NCBI GenBank assembly: GCA_963796705.1
Contig: CAWCMK010000002.1
Coordinates: 186,001 to 250,000, forward strand
DNA: 64,000 nt
Origin: VRUE01 sp963796705
GTDB lineage: Bacteria > Actinomycetota > Thermoleophilia > Solirubrobacterales > 70-9
Direction: 5' to 3'
Both the position numbers and the translations under genes were made by a program. Every line of letters begins with the position of its first letter. Positions within the stretch are counted from its first letter, which is position 1. This document shows, in pieces, positions 25,255-32,924 of the stretch. The notes beneath the pieces are model-generated. The model had not been told where the DNA came from. It saw only the letters and a program-made list of their open reading frames with translations, and made no database searches.

Positions 25255-26535
25255 GTGACCCGCGTCCTAATCCTCTCCTGGGAGTACCCGCCGCTGATCG
25301 AGGGGGGTCTGGCGCGCCACGTGCGCAAGCTCTCGGAGGCGCTGATCGAGCACGGCGTCGAGGTCCACGTACTGACACGCGGGGGCGAGGAGTCCCCGGC
25401 GGATGAGCTGAACGGCGGTGTTGTGATTCACCGCATCCGCGAGCCCAAGCGGCCCACCGACCTGGGCGAGTTCGTGGCCTGGGTGGAGCGCATGAACTCC
25501 GACATGCTGGCCGCCGGCGTCGAGCTCGGCGATCGTTATTCATTCGACCTGGTACACGGCCACGACTGGCTCGTGGCCAACGCCTGTGACCACCTCGCCA
25601 AGCGTTTCGGAGCGCCCCTGGTGACCACCATCCACGCGACCGAGCACGGCCGCCACCAGGGCTGGGTTGACAAGCACCCCCAGACCTACATTCACGGCGT
25701 CGAGCGCTGGATCTCGAATCGCTCCGAGCGGCTGATCGCCTGCTCGCATTACATGCGCGAGCAGATCGTCGACATCTTCGGTGTGGAGGAGGAGCGGATC
25801 ACGGTGATCCCCAATGGCATCGACCCCGACGACCTGCCGGCCCAGGATCCAGCGGAGCTGAGGCGGCTGCGCTCCGAGTTCGCCGCGCCGGAGGAGAAGC
25901 TGGTTCTGCTTATCGGCCGCCTCGTCTATGAGAAGGGTTTCCAGCTTGCGCTCGAGGCGATGCCGCGGATGATCGCCGAGGCGCCGGGCACCCGCTTTCT
26001 GGTGGCCGGTTCCGGTACCCACGAGGCCGAGCTCCGCAAGCAGGCCGAGGAGCTCGGCCTGATGGAGCACGGGACCTTCGTCGGCTGGATCGGCGACGAT
26101 GTCCTGCACTCGCTTTACCGGATCGCCGACCTGACGGTCGTCCCCTCGATCTATGAGCCCTTCGGCCTCGTCGCGCTCGAGGCGATGGCCTCCGGCTGCC
26201 CCTGCATCGTCGCCGATACCGGCGGCCTGCGTGAGGTGGTCCCGCACGAGGAGGCGGGCCTGCGCTTCCGCGCACACGACCCAGATGCGCTTGCCGAGGT
26301 CGCCGTGCGGGTCCTATGCGACGATGAGCTCGGTCACCGGCTCGTCGCCGAAGCCCACGAGCACGTGCGCCGCTTCGACTGGGCCGACGTCGCCGAGAGC
26401 ACGGCCGCCGTCTACGCCGAGATATCGGATTCGCGCATTGTTCCGCCGGCCAATCGGCGGCGCGTAAGGACCGACCCGAAGGACTCCTCCAGCCCCGCGA
26501 GAGCCTCGGGTAACGGCCGCGGAGCGGCCACCTAG
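25255..26535 (+). CDS. GT4 alpha-glucosyltransferase, glycogen-synthase-like (Rv3032-like)
   Basis: 426 residues from GTG 25255. GT-B fold: N-terminal LILSWEYPPLIEGGLARHV and VHGHDWLVANA, then VIPNGIDPDDL, LIGRLVYEKGFQLALEAM, and the nucleotide-sugar site VVPSIYEPFGLVALEAMASG with the E-x7-E pattern. The last 35 residues are polar and disordered. Related proteins extend alpha-1,4-glucans from UDP- or ADP-glucose. Coupling with a GH57 branching enzyme and a methyltransferase suggests a branched, methylated intracellular glucan rather than plain glycogen. Last gene of the operon. Confidence 0.9.
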   Translation: MTRVLILSWEYPPLIEGGLARHVRKLSEALIEHGVEVHVLTRGGEESPADELNGGVVIHRIREPKRPTDLGEFVAWVERMNSDMLAAGVELGDRYSFDLVHGHDWLVANACDHLAKRFGAPLVTTIHATEHGRHQGWVDKHPQTYIHGVERWISNRSERLIACSHYMREQIVDIFGVEEERITVIPNGIDPDDLPAQDPAELRRLRSEFAAPEEKLVLLIGRLVYEKGFQLALEAMPRMIAEAPGTRFLVAGSGTHEAELRKQAEELGLMEHGTFVGWIGDDVLHSLYRIADLTVVPSIYEPFGLVALEAMASGCPCIVADTGGLREVVPHEEAGLRFRAHDPDALAEVAVRVLCDDELGHRLVAEAHEHVRRFDWADVAESTAAVYAEISDSRIVPPANRRRVRTDPKDSSSPARASGNGRGAAT

Positions 26536-26705
26536 CCGCCCGCCTCGAACTTCAGCGGCGAGCATCGCAGCGCGCCGGATAAGAGGAGCTTGCAGAGTGT
26601 CGCCCTCCTGTTGCGGCAGTTCTCCCATGAACCAGGGACGATTGGCGCCGAGAGAAAAGGGTGTGGGCCCTAGCCTGTCTCTCATTTTCTGTGCGCTCTG
26701 CGCCT

Positions 26706-27380
26706 TCAGGATGAGAGCGAGAACGTTACCTTCGTTCCCTGTCCCGCCACGATCACGAACCCCTCGGTTTCGGCGTCCTCTGGACCCGCACGGGCAACGG
26801 CAGTCCACACCCCAGCGGGCAAGACGAAGATCGTCGTAGAACCTGATTCGACCCCGGGTCCGCCTTCGGTGGGCCCAGTCGTATGTCCCGCAGATGCAAC
26901 CGCGGTGCGATTGGAGTCCACGACAGAGATGCCACCCGGACAGGAAGCAAACCCCGCAGTTGGGTAGGAGAGCTCAACTTCAACCCAACCATCGCCGCTC
27001 GGAACGCTTTGCGGCGGACCGGGAATGGTTGGTACTTGCGGACATCGACACGGTATGGAGATGCCCCATCCGGGACAGATCGGGCCGTCGATCGGGATCG
27101 GTGCCGTTGGGGGATGCGAAGGCGATGCTGGACCCGCAGGGTTCACCGCGATACGGGAGGCGATGCCCATGCGAGTTCTGCGTCGATGCCCCCGGTGCTT
27201 CCCAACCGAAACAACTCGACCCGCAGCTGCCCGGGAATAGCCGGCCTCATGTGGACCGATGCCGTCCGCGCTCCCCGCGGGAGAGGGGAACGCGTCGTTC
27301 GCCCACGCGAGCGATAGGAAAATCGCGACCGCTACGCAGCCCGACAAGGACCGAATCCCACTCGCCTCCTTCATCTTCAT
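26706..27380 (-). CDS. Secreted protein of unknown function
   Basis: 224 residues from ATG 27380 (or 27374). A signal peptide is clear: basic start, hydrophobic core CVAVAIFLSLAWA, then NDAFPSPAGSADG. The mature protein is Gly/Pro/Ser-rich with four cysteines in the middle (CPGWGISIPCRCPQ and FASCPGG), and its last 90 residues look like a beta-sandwich (WVEVELSYPTAGF...GSTTIFVLPAGVWTAVARAG.EDAETEGFVIV). No enzyme motif. It stands alone, with about 170 empty bases on one side and 220 before the IS5-type element on the other. Base composition is somewhat less GC-rich than the neighbourhood. Confidence 0.65.
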   Translation of the reverse strand: MKMKEASGIRSLSGCVAVAIFLSLAWANDAFPSPAGSADGIGPHEAGYSRAAAGRVVSVGKHRGHRRRTRMGIASRIAVNPAGPASPSHPPTAPIPIDGPICPGWGISIPCRCPQVPTIPGPPQSVPSGDGWVEVELSYPTAGFASCPGGISVVDSNRTAVASAGHTTGPTEGGPGVESGSTTIFVLPAGVWTAVARAGPEDAETEGFVIVAGQGTKVTFSLSS

Positions 27381-27601
27381 AATTGAGCTTAGAACGAGGC
27401 GGTGTGCACGATCCCTGACCAGATGAACCGGATGCCTCATCTCACGCGCATTCCCACCGGCTGCGCATGGCCCGACGAGTAGCGACGGCCATCGATCGCA
27501 ACCACGTTCGTGGTCACCTCCAGGGGTGGTTATCCGCGCAATCGCCCCGCCCGGGAGCGCCAATGCAGTCTCCGCAGAACCAGCGTCCCCTCATGGCCTT
27601 A

Positions 27602-27618
27602 GAAGCTGTCTCAAAACC
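27602..27618 (+). repeat. Left terminal inverted repeat of the IS5-type element
   Basis: GAAGCTGTCTCAAAACC; exact reverse complement of 28958-28974, preceded by the target copy TTA. Confidence 0.93.
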
Positions 27619-27686
27619 TCTTCCGGGAGGGCTTGAGGTAGCCGCACCGAACCTCCCCGGTAGACATAACCAGACCCAGGAGGTAC

Positions 27687-28492
27687 TTGGTGGCGGCTTC
27701 GATCTGGCAGGTGCGAGACGACCTTTGGGACCAGGTGGAGCCGATGCTCCCCGTCCACGAGCCGAGCGCCAAGGGCGGTCGCCCTCGGGTGGATGACCGC
27801 ATCTGCTTCAACGCGATCGTCTTCGTGCTGTTCACTGGCATCGCCTGGCGGCACCTGCCGCGAGAGATGGGTTGCTCGCCGGCGACCGCGCACCGACGAC
27901 TGGTCGACTGGCAGCGGGCCGACGTCTTCGAGCGCCTGCACCGTGAACTGCTGAGGAGGCTGAACGCAACTGGGCGGATCGATTGGGACACCGCGGTCAT
28001 CGACGGCAGTCACATCCGCGCGCTGCAAGGGGGGGCTCGACAGGTCCCTCCCCGGTCGACCGTGCCCGCACCGGCTCAAAGCACCACCTGATCACCGATT
28101 CCGCCGGGGTGCCGCTGGCGATCTCACTGACCGGCGGCAACCGCAACGACGTCACCCAGCTGCTGCCCCTGGTGGACCGAGTCGGCCCGGTGGCCGGCAA
28201 AGTCGGTCGGCCCCGCAAGCGGTCCGATCGCCTGCTCGCCGACCGTGGCTATGACCACGACAAGTACCGACGCGAGCTGAGAAAGCGAGGCGTGAAGCCG
28301 ATCATCGCCCGTCGCGGGGCCGAGCACGGCTCGGGCCTGGGCAAGGAGAGATGGGTGGTCGAGCGCAGCTTCGCCTGGCTTCACAACTTCCGCCGCCTGC
28401 GCACCCGCTACGAGCGCCGCGCCGAGCTGCACCTGGCGTTCATGCAGCTGGGCTGCGCGGTGATCTGCCAGCGCGCCCTGCCGTCGGGCTGA
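27687..28492 (+). CDS. IS5-family transposase in two overlapping frames (-1 frameshift)
   Basis: Frame 1 (27687-28091) gives the helix-turn-helix part (DDLWDQVEPMLP, GIAWRHLPREMGCSPATAHRR) and the first catalytic Asp in TAVIDGSHIRAL. Frame 2, entered near 28030, gives GPSPVDRARTGSKHHLITD, the second Asp in LLADRGYDHDKYRRELRKRG and the Glu in VVERSFAWLHNFRRLR. The switch is by -1 at a run of seven G (28029-28035, CAA GGG GGG GCT). Many IS427-group elements make their full DDE transposase by programmed frameshifting at such a site, so this is more likely regulation than decay. The start is TTG 27687 or GTG 27690 behind AGGAGG. Confidence 0.88.
28029..28035 (+). promoter_or_regulatory. Probable slippery site for -1 ribosomal frameshifting
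   Basis: Seven consecutive G at the only place where the two transposase frames must join to restore the family sequence DGSHIRAL..G..TGPSPVDR. A sequencing or replication error in the homopolymer is the alternative. Confidence 0.55.
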
Positions 28493-28494
28493 AT

Positions 28495-28941
28495 TCAGTC
28501 GAGCGAGTCCCGGAAGTACTGGTCGGGGATCGCTCCCCAGCCCCAGATCGGCACCGGCGCCGATGGCTTGGCACCGTACTCCTCCTCCGGGTCGGCCTTC
28601 TCGGGCTCCACGGTGCAGTGATGCCGCCAGTCGTCGCCGAAGTCGAAGGTGTAGTCGAAACCGTCCCCCGGTTTCACCTCCTTGGCCACCTTCAGGGTCA
28701 TCTCGTCGAGCCAGTCACCGGGATAGTCAGGATCGAAGATGCCGATCCGACGGCCGTCGGCGAGCTCGAAGCCATGCAGGTGGGCGAGATCCCAGCGGGC
28801 GAAGGCCCGGTCGATCGCCTCCGCCAGGTCGCCGAAGGAGTGAGACGGGCCGACTATGAAGACCCGACCCGGCGCCGGCTTGAGGTCAACGCCGTGCCCC
28901 CCGAGGAGGTCGACCCTGATCCGCAGCCACGTCCGCGCCAT
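28495..28941 (-). CDS. Plasmid pRiA4b ORF-3-like protein, passenger of the IS5-type element
   Basis: 148 residues. The family signature is FDYTFDFGDDWRHHCTVE, with LAEAIDRAFARWDLAHLHGFEL before it and WGWGAIPDQYFRDSLD at the end; this matches the PRiA4_ORF3 family, whose members occur in mobile elements (the IS1096 TnpR is of this family) and whose biochemical role is not settled. It lies wholly inside the inverted repeats, with its start only about 16 bases from the right repeat, so its promoter must overlap the element end or be outside. Convergent with the transposase. Confidence 0.82.
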   Translation of the reverse strand: MARTWLRIRVDLLGGHGVDLKPAPGRVFIVGPSHSFGDLAEAIDRAFARWDLAHLHGFELADGRRIGIFDPDYPGDWLDEMTLKVAKEVKPGDGFDYTFDFGDDWRHHCTVEPEKADPEEEYGAKPSAPVPIWGWGAIPDQYFRDSLD

Positions 28942-28957
28942 CGCCTGGAGCCTACGG

Positions 28958-28974
28958 GGTTTTGAGACAGCTTC
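28958..28974 (-). repeat. Right terminal inverted repeat of the IS5-type element
   Basis: Reads GGTTTTGAGACAGCTTC on the plus strand, the exact reverse complement of the left end; followed by the target copy TTA at 28975-28977. Confidence 0.93.
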
Positions 28975-28987
28975 TTAGGCGGAGGCG

Positions 28988-29020
28988 TGTTGGAGCCCCT
29001 GACCTTCGGGCCCTCCAACA
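28988..29020. terminator. Strong hairpin next to the IS5-type element
   Basis: TGTTGGAG (28988-28995) pairs perfectly with CTCCAACA (29013-29020), and inside it GCCC pairs with GGGC. There is no T-run on either side, so it may be a bidirectional or intrinsic-like terminator or a remnant of another element. Confidence 0.35.
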
Positions 29021-29167
29021 AGCCGCTGTGCTGTCTTTGAGAACCGTGGGTACCGATTGCCTTGTGATGCTGCCCACAGACTCTGAGCCCCTGGTGATTT
29101 GCGGAGTCGCTGTCCTAGTCTTGGTGCGGTTGACTGAAGGGCAGCGAAGCAATACCGTGGCCGGTCC

Positions 29168-29806
29168 ATGACAGGACGCCGTTTCAAAGGGCGCATCACC
29201 TCCGCGCACGTTCTGGCGATAATCGCGATCGTTCTTGCCCTCGGTGGAAACGCCTTGGCCTTCACGCTGGGCAAGAACTCGGTTGGAACAAAGCAGCTCA
29301 AGAAGAACGCGGTTACCACAGCCAAGATCAAGAACGGTGCAGTCACCGGGGCGAAGATCCAGGCCTCGACACTCGGCACGGTTCCCAACGCGATTCATGC
29401 CGACAGTGCCGACAGCGCCTCCACCGCGAGCGTTGCCAGCTCGTTGCCCCCGGCCGAACTCTGGCACTCCGTCGGTAGCTCGGGTGAGCCAGGGTTCCAG
29501 CATGGTTGCCACAACGCCAGCCTTCCAGATATTCCGAATGTCAGGTTCTACAAAGACGAGGTCGACGTCGTGCATCTAGAGGGGGTCTACGACGGATGCT
29601 CGCCTGAAGGTGAAAATGCGTTCCAACTGCCGGCCGGATATCGGCCCAGACCGAATCTGACGTTCTCCTTGACACTCTTTGGAGAACAGGGCGCGGTAAT
29701 CGTTCACGGCGGGGCGCCAGTGATACCGGCAACCGAAGCCGGAGCGGTTGAGTGTCCGGTTTCGCTGTGCGTCCTGGATGGCATTACGTTTCGCGCCGAA
29801 AGCTAA
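29168..29806 (+). CDS. Membrane-anchored or exported surface protein, Thermoleophilia type
   Basis: 212 residues from ATG 29168. The first 34 residues are MTGRRFKGRITSAHVLAIIA followed by VLALGGNALAF, a basic start and one hydrophobic segment acting as signal or anchor. Then comes GKNSVGTKQLKKNAVTTAKI plus KNGAVTGAKI, a repeat of the N-GAV-T-AKI type found at the N-terminus of many predicted surface proteins in Solirubrobacterales. The rest is a beta-rich domain with four Cys (HGCHNASLPDIPNVRFYKD...DGCSPEGENAFQLPAGYRP). Function unknown. It stands alone between the IS5-type element and a 590-base gene-poor stretch. Confidence 0.7.
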   Translation: MTGRRFKGRITSAHVLAIIAIVLALGGNALAFTLGKNSVGTKQLKKNAVTTAKIKNGAVTGAKIQASTLGTVPNAIHADSADSASTASVASSLPPAELWHSVGSSGEPGFQHGCHNASLPDIPNVRFYKDEVDVVHLEGVYDGCSPEGENAFQLPAGYRPRPNLTFSLTLFGEQGAVIVHGGAPVIPATEAGAVECPVSLCVLDGITFRAES

Positions 29807-30393
29807 GCGGCAAGAGCGCCGGCTTCCCGTGAGGGATCGCCTGTGGGCGAGTCGCCGGCGATCGAATCGCCGGCGGCGATTGTGAAGGCGTTCGAGGGAT
29901 TGGCGGAATGTGGCTCTCCAGTGGCGACGCCACCAACCTGAGTTCGTTAGACGTCGAGGCCGGTTGGGAGCTTGATGACTCAACCGGCAGTGGGGTGCTA
30001 GGCCGAGAAAGCGATGGTCCGTTCACCGTTGGAAATTCCAGTGGTTCACCGTTCCCATGCCGAGTTAGCACTGACCTCGATCCAAAGCGTGCATCGTTAG
30101 CTTGCCCTCCTTGAAGAGCGCATGGAATATCAGAAACCCGGTCTCGCAAAGTCGTGGTCGGCCTCAGGGAGCAGGTCGCGTCCTCAACAAACTCTCCACC
30201 CGCTATCCAGAAGCTGAAAAGGAGAAAGCCAGCAGCAGCATCGAAAATTGAGGGGTGCGCCGCATTTGCCTCCGGCGGAAATCCGAACATAGACTTCGCA
30301 TTACTTAAGGGGGCGATTCGTCTGAGCGTTGGGACCGTGTGGATACGAATTGTCGACCACGGGCCGCCAAAACGCTAGAACGCCAGCCACCGT
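29807..30393. other. Gene-poor stretch, 587 bases
   Basis: Only unconvincing short frames on either strand, with no family-like sequence or start signal. Two adjacent palindromes stand out: TCGCCGGCGA at 29852-29861 and ATCGCCG-G-CGGCGAT at 29866-29880, which could fold just after the preceding stop codon (about 45-75 bases downstream) and help end transcription. Nothing else was recognised. Confidence 0.5.
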
Positions 30394-31170
30394 CTATACG
30401 GAGGCTTGGTAGGTCCTGAAGGCGCGCGTCGCGAAGAGAACGCATGCCGCAACGAAGGCCGCAAGGAGCGCCGTGCGCGAGACGATCAGGCTCCAATCTG
30501 CACTCTGCATCGCCGCCGAGCGCCCTGCTTCGACGGCCCAGTTGACCGGGTTGAACTTGGCCACCGATTGGATCCAGCCGGGCGCCAGGTCGAGCTGCAT
30601 GAAGGCACCGGAGAGGAAGGTCAGCGGCAGCAGCATGAACTGCATCAGCCCGATCAGCGACTCCTCGCGACGGACCAGCAGGGCAACCCCATTTGAGAGG
30701 GCCCCGAATCCGGCTCCGACCAGCACCGAGAGGGCGATCAGGATCGCAATGCCCCAAACGCTGTTGGGGAAGGTCGCCCCGAGGATCAGCGCCAGGACGA
30801 TGATGATCAGCGCCTGGACGACGATCCCGACCGAGTTCTGCAGGATGCGTCCAAAAATCAGTGACGAGCGGTTGACTGGCGAGACCAGGAAGCGGTCGAT
30901 AACGCCACGGTCAATGTCGTCGATCATCGCCATTCCGCCCCAGCCCGAGGAGAAGAAGGCGGTCATCACGATCACCCCAGGGGTGAGCAGCTGGATGTAG
31001 GAGGTGCTCTGGAAGCCGGGTATTTCGACGACGCTCTTGAACAGGGCGCCGAACAGCAGCAGCCAGATGATTGGCTGGACGAGCGTCACCGCGATCCACC
31101 AGGGCTGGCGAAGCAGCGCTCGCAGGTGGCGGATGGTCATGTGCTGGGAGTCCCTCAGGGCCTTGGTCAC
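30394..31170 (-). CDS. ABC-2 type exporter permease, DrrB-like
   Basis: 258 residues with six membrane helices and the ABC-2 pattern: HLRALLRQPWWIAVTLVQPIIWLLLFG at the start, YIQLLTPGVIVMTAFF, DIDRGVIDRFLVSPVNRSSLIFGR (the cytoplasmic coupling region), and LMQFMLLPLTFLSGAFMQLD. It overlaps the ATPase gene by 4 bases, forming a two-gene transporter unit like daunorubicin DrrAB. The substrate is unknown: lipids, hydrophobic drugs or glycans are all possible in this family. Confidence 0.9.
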   Translation of the reverse strand: MTKALRDSQHMTIRHLRALLRQPWWIAVTLVQPIIWLLLFGALFKSVVEIPGFQSTSYIQLLTPGVIVMTAFFSSGWGGMAMIDDIDRGVIDRFLVSPVNRSSLIFGRILQNSVGIVVQALIIIVLALILGATFPNSVWGIAILIALSVLVGAGFGALSNGVALLVRREESLIGLMQFMLLPLTFLSGAFMQLDLAPGWIQSVAKFNPVNWAVEAGRSAAMQSADWSLIVSRTALLAAFVAACVLFATRAFRTYQASV

Positions 31171-32177
31171 CGGGGGCCCTCTTTCTTCTCCTTCGCCATC
31201 CTTGTGTCATCGGCCTCGGCTCGCTCGAAGGTGCGGCCCGCGTAGCGCAGGTAGACGTCGTCGAGCGACGGTCGGGCGACGGTCACGGCGGCGGCGGCGG
31301 TACCGCGAGCCTCGAGCGCCTGCAAGACGGCCGGCACCGCGCGGGCCCCGTCCTCGGCGCGGGCATGCAGAATCCGGCCATCGAGCACCACCTCGCGCAC
31401 CCCGTCGACCCCGGCCAGCGCGTTGCTGAGATCGCCGTTGTGATCGCCGACGAGCTCGATTCGCAATGCGTCCCCGCGCAGCTCCCGCTTCAGCTCCTCG
31501 GGCGAGCCCTCGGCGACGATCCTTCCGCGGTCAACGATGACCAGTCGCGAGGCGAGGATGTCTGCCTCCTCCAGATAATGGGTGGTGAGCAGGATTGTCA
31601 TCCCCTGCTCGGAGGCCAGCTCGGAGAGCTCATCCCACATTTCCGCCCTCACCTCCGGATCCAGCCCCGTGGTCGGCTCATCGAGAAAGAGGATCGCGGG
31701 ACGGTGGACCAGCGCCATCGCAATGTTCAGGCGGCGCTCCATGCCACCCGAGAGGGTGCGGGCGATGCGGTCCCCGGCCTCGGAGAGGTTGAACCGCTCG
31801 AGCAATTCGTCGATCCGCGCCTCAAGGTGCGGGCCGCGCATCCCGTAGACCTGCCCCTGCAGGCGGACGTTCTCGCGCGCCGTCGCCTCCCGGTCGACGG
31901 TCGACTTCTGGGCTACGACGCCGATCGCGCGGCGCACTGCGTCGGCTTCGGTGGCCACGTCATATCCGGCGACACTCGCTTGGCCCTCATCTGCCCGGGT
32001 GAGGGTCGTGAGAATCTTCACCGTCGTCGACTTGCCGGCGCCGTTGGGGCCCAGCAGGCCGAAAACGGTCCCGGATGGGACCCGGAAGGAGATCCCGTCA
32101 AGGGCTAGGACATCGTCTCCGTATCGCTTTCTGAGGTCCGTCACCTCGATCGCATCTGGCCGTGGCATGGTTGTCAT
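31167..32177 (-). CDS. ABC transporter ATPase, DrrA-like
   Basis: 336 residues. Walker A LLGPNGAGKSTTVKIL, Q-loop IGVVAQKSTVDREATARENV, signature TLSGGMERRLNIAMAL, Walker B AILFLDEPTTGLDPEV and switch His LLTTHYLEEADILASR are all present. The C-terminal ~90 residues with VTVARPSLDDVYLRYAGRTF match the DrrA-type tail that couples to the permease. Upstream gene of the pair, read before the permease with a 4-base overlap. Confidence 0.93.
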   Translation of the reverse strand: MTTMPRPDAIEVTDLRKRYGDDVLALDGISFRVPSGTVFGLLGPNGAGKSTTVKILTTLTRADEGQASVAGYDVATEADAVRRAIGVVAQKSTVDREATARENVRLQGQVYGMRGPHLEARIDELLERFNLSEAGDRIARTLSGGMERRLNIAMALVHRPAILFLDEPTTGLDPEVRAEMWDELSELASEQGMTILLTTHYLEEADILASRLVIVDRGRIVAEGSPEELKRELRGDALRIELVGDHNGDLSNALAGVDGVREVVLDGRILHARAEDGARAVPAVLQALEARGTAAAAVTVARPSLDDVYLRYAGRTFERAEADDTRMAKEKKEGPR

Positions 32178-32210
32178 CCACGGTAGCGAGACGGCTCGCG
32201 GGGCATGCTC

Positions 32211-32906
32211 CTAACCGGGCCGAACGGGCCGTGGCAGGGTGGTCGGGGCGTCTGGATCCGGTTCGATCGGCCTTTTCCAGCGCAGCCTCTCCGGAGTCTC
32301 GCGCATGCGGATCACGCGCGCCGGGATGCCTGCCACAACCGCGTTGGCAGGCACGTCCCTGGTGACGACGGAGCTGGTGCCGATGATCGAGTTATCGCCG
32401 ACCCGCACTCCGCGGAGGATGCAGGCGCCGTAGCCGATCCAGACATTGGAGCCGACCTCGACGTCGCGCTTGTAGATGCCCTGCTCTCGAATTGAGCGCT
32501 CGACCTCGACTACTCCGTGGTCGAAGTCGATGAACATCGCTCGGTCGGCGATCACGCACTGCTCGCCGATCCGCACCCTCTGGTAGGCGGAGATCGTGCA
32601 CTCCTGGCCGATCACGGTCTTCTCGCCGATCTCAACGGCTCCCTCGTGGCAGCGGATCTTGGTGCCATCACCGATCCACACGAAGCGGCCGAACTCAACC
32701 CGACCCAGCCGGGCAATCTGCAGCTCCAGCCGTCGACCGAGGAAGAGCATGCCGTCCGTGTGCCAGCGGTAGCCCGCGGCGGTGAGGAAGCGCCGCACGA
32801 GGAAGCGGCCAAGCAGCCGGGCATAGCGCGAATTCAGCATGCCGTTGTCGGCGCAGAAGCGGAGCGTGCGGATCACGGCGGCCGGGACTTTAGACTCAGC
32901 CCGCAT
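32211..32906 (-). CDS. Hexapeptide-repeat acyltransferase
   Basis: 231 residues. The left-handed beta-helix repeats run from about residue 70 to 190 (VWIGDGTKIRCHEGAVEIGEKTVIGQ..., VEVGSNVWIGYGACILRGV, VGDNSIIGTSSVVTRDVPAN) and end with AVVAGIPARVIRMRE, typical of maltose/galactoside-type O-acetyltransferases. FDHGVVEVERSIREQGIYK contains the active-site His region. The N-terminal 50 residues are helical (FLVRRFLTAAGYRWHTDG). It would acetylate a sugar or polysaccharide; the acceptor is unknown. Divergent from meaB with 18 bases between. Confidence 0.85.
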   Translation of the reverse strand: MRAESKVPAAVIRTLRFCADNGMLNSRYARLLGRFLVRRFLTAAGYRWHTDGMLFLGRRLELQIARLGRVEFGRFVWIGDGTKIRCHEGAVEIGEKTVIGQECTISAYQRVRIGEQCVIADRAMFIDFDHGVVEVERSIREQGIYKRDVEVGSNVWIGYGACILRGVRVGDNSIIGTSSVVTRDVPANAVVAGIPARVIRMRETPERLRWKRPIEPDPDAPTTLPRPVRPG

Positions 32907-32924
32907 GAGTGCGAGGACCGGTAG

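Larger units (their letters stand above)
27602..28974 (+). mobile_element. IS5-family (IS427-like) element with passenger gene
   Basis: Perfect 17-bp inverted repeats GAAGCTGTCTCAAAACC bound 1373 bases (left 27602-27618, right 28958-28974). The target duplication TTA stands outside both ends (27599-27601 and 28975-28977), as expected for the IS427 group. Inside are a two-frame transposase on the plus strand and, convergent to it with 2 bases between the stops, a 148-residue passenger gene. The perfect ends and duplication indicate a recent insertion. Confidence 0.92.

Noticed and set aside
28982..29060. Possible tRNA fragment next to the IS5-type element
   Set aside because: There is a strong hairpin but no acceptor, T-arm consensus or cloverleaf.
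29784..30290. 168-codon minus-strand frame in the gene-poor stretch
   Set aside because: Ser/Pro-rich composition, no ribosome binding site, no family-like motif, and overlaps the end of the surface-protein gene.
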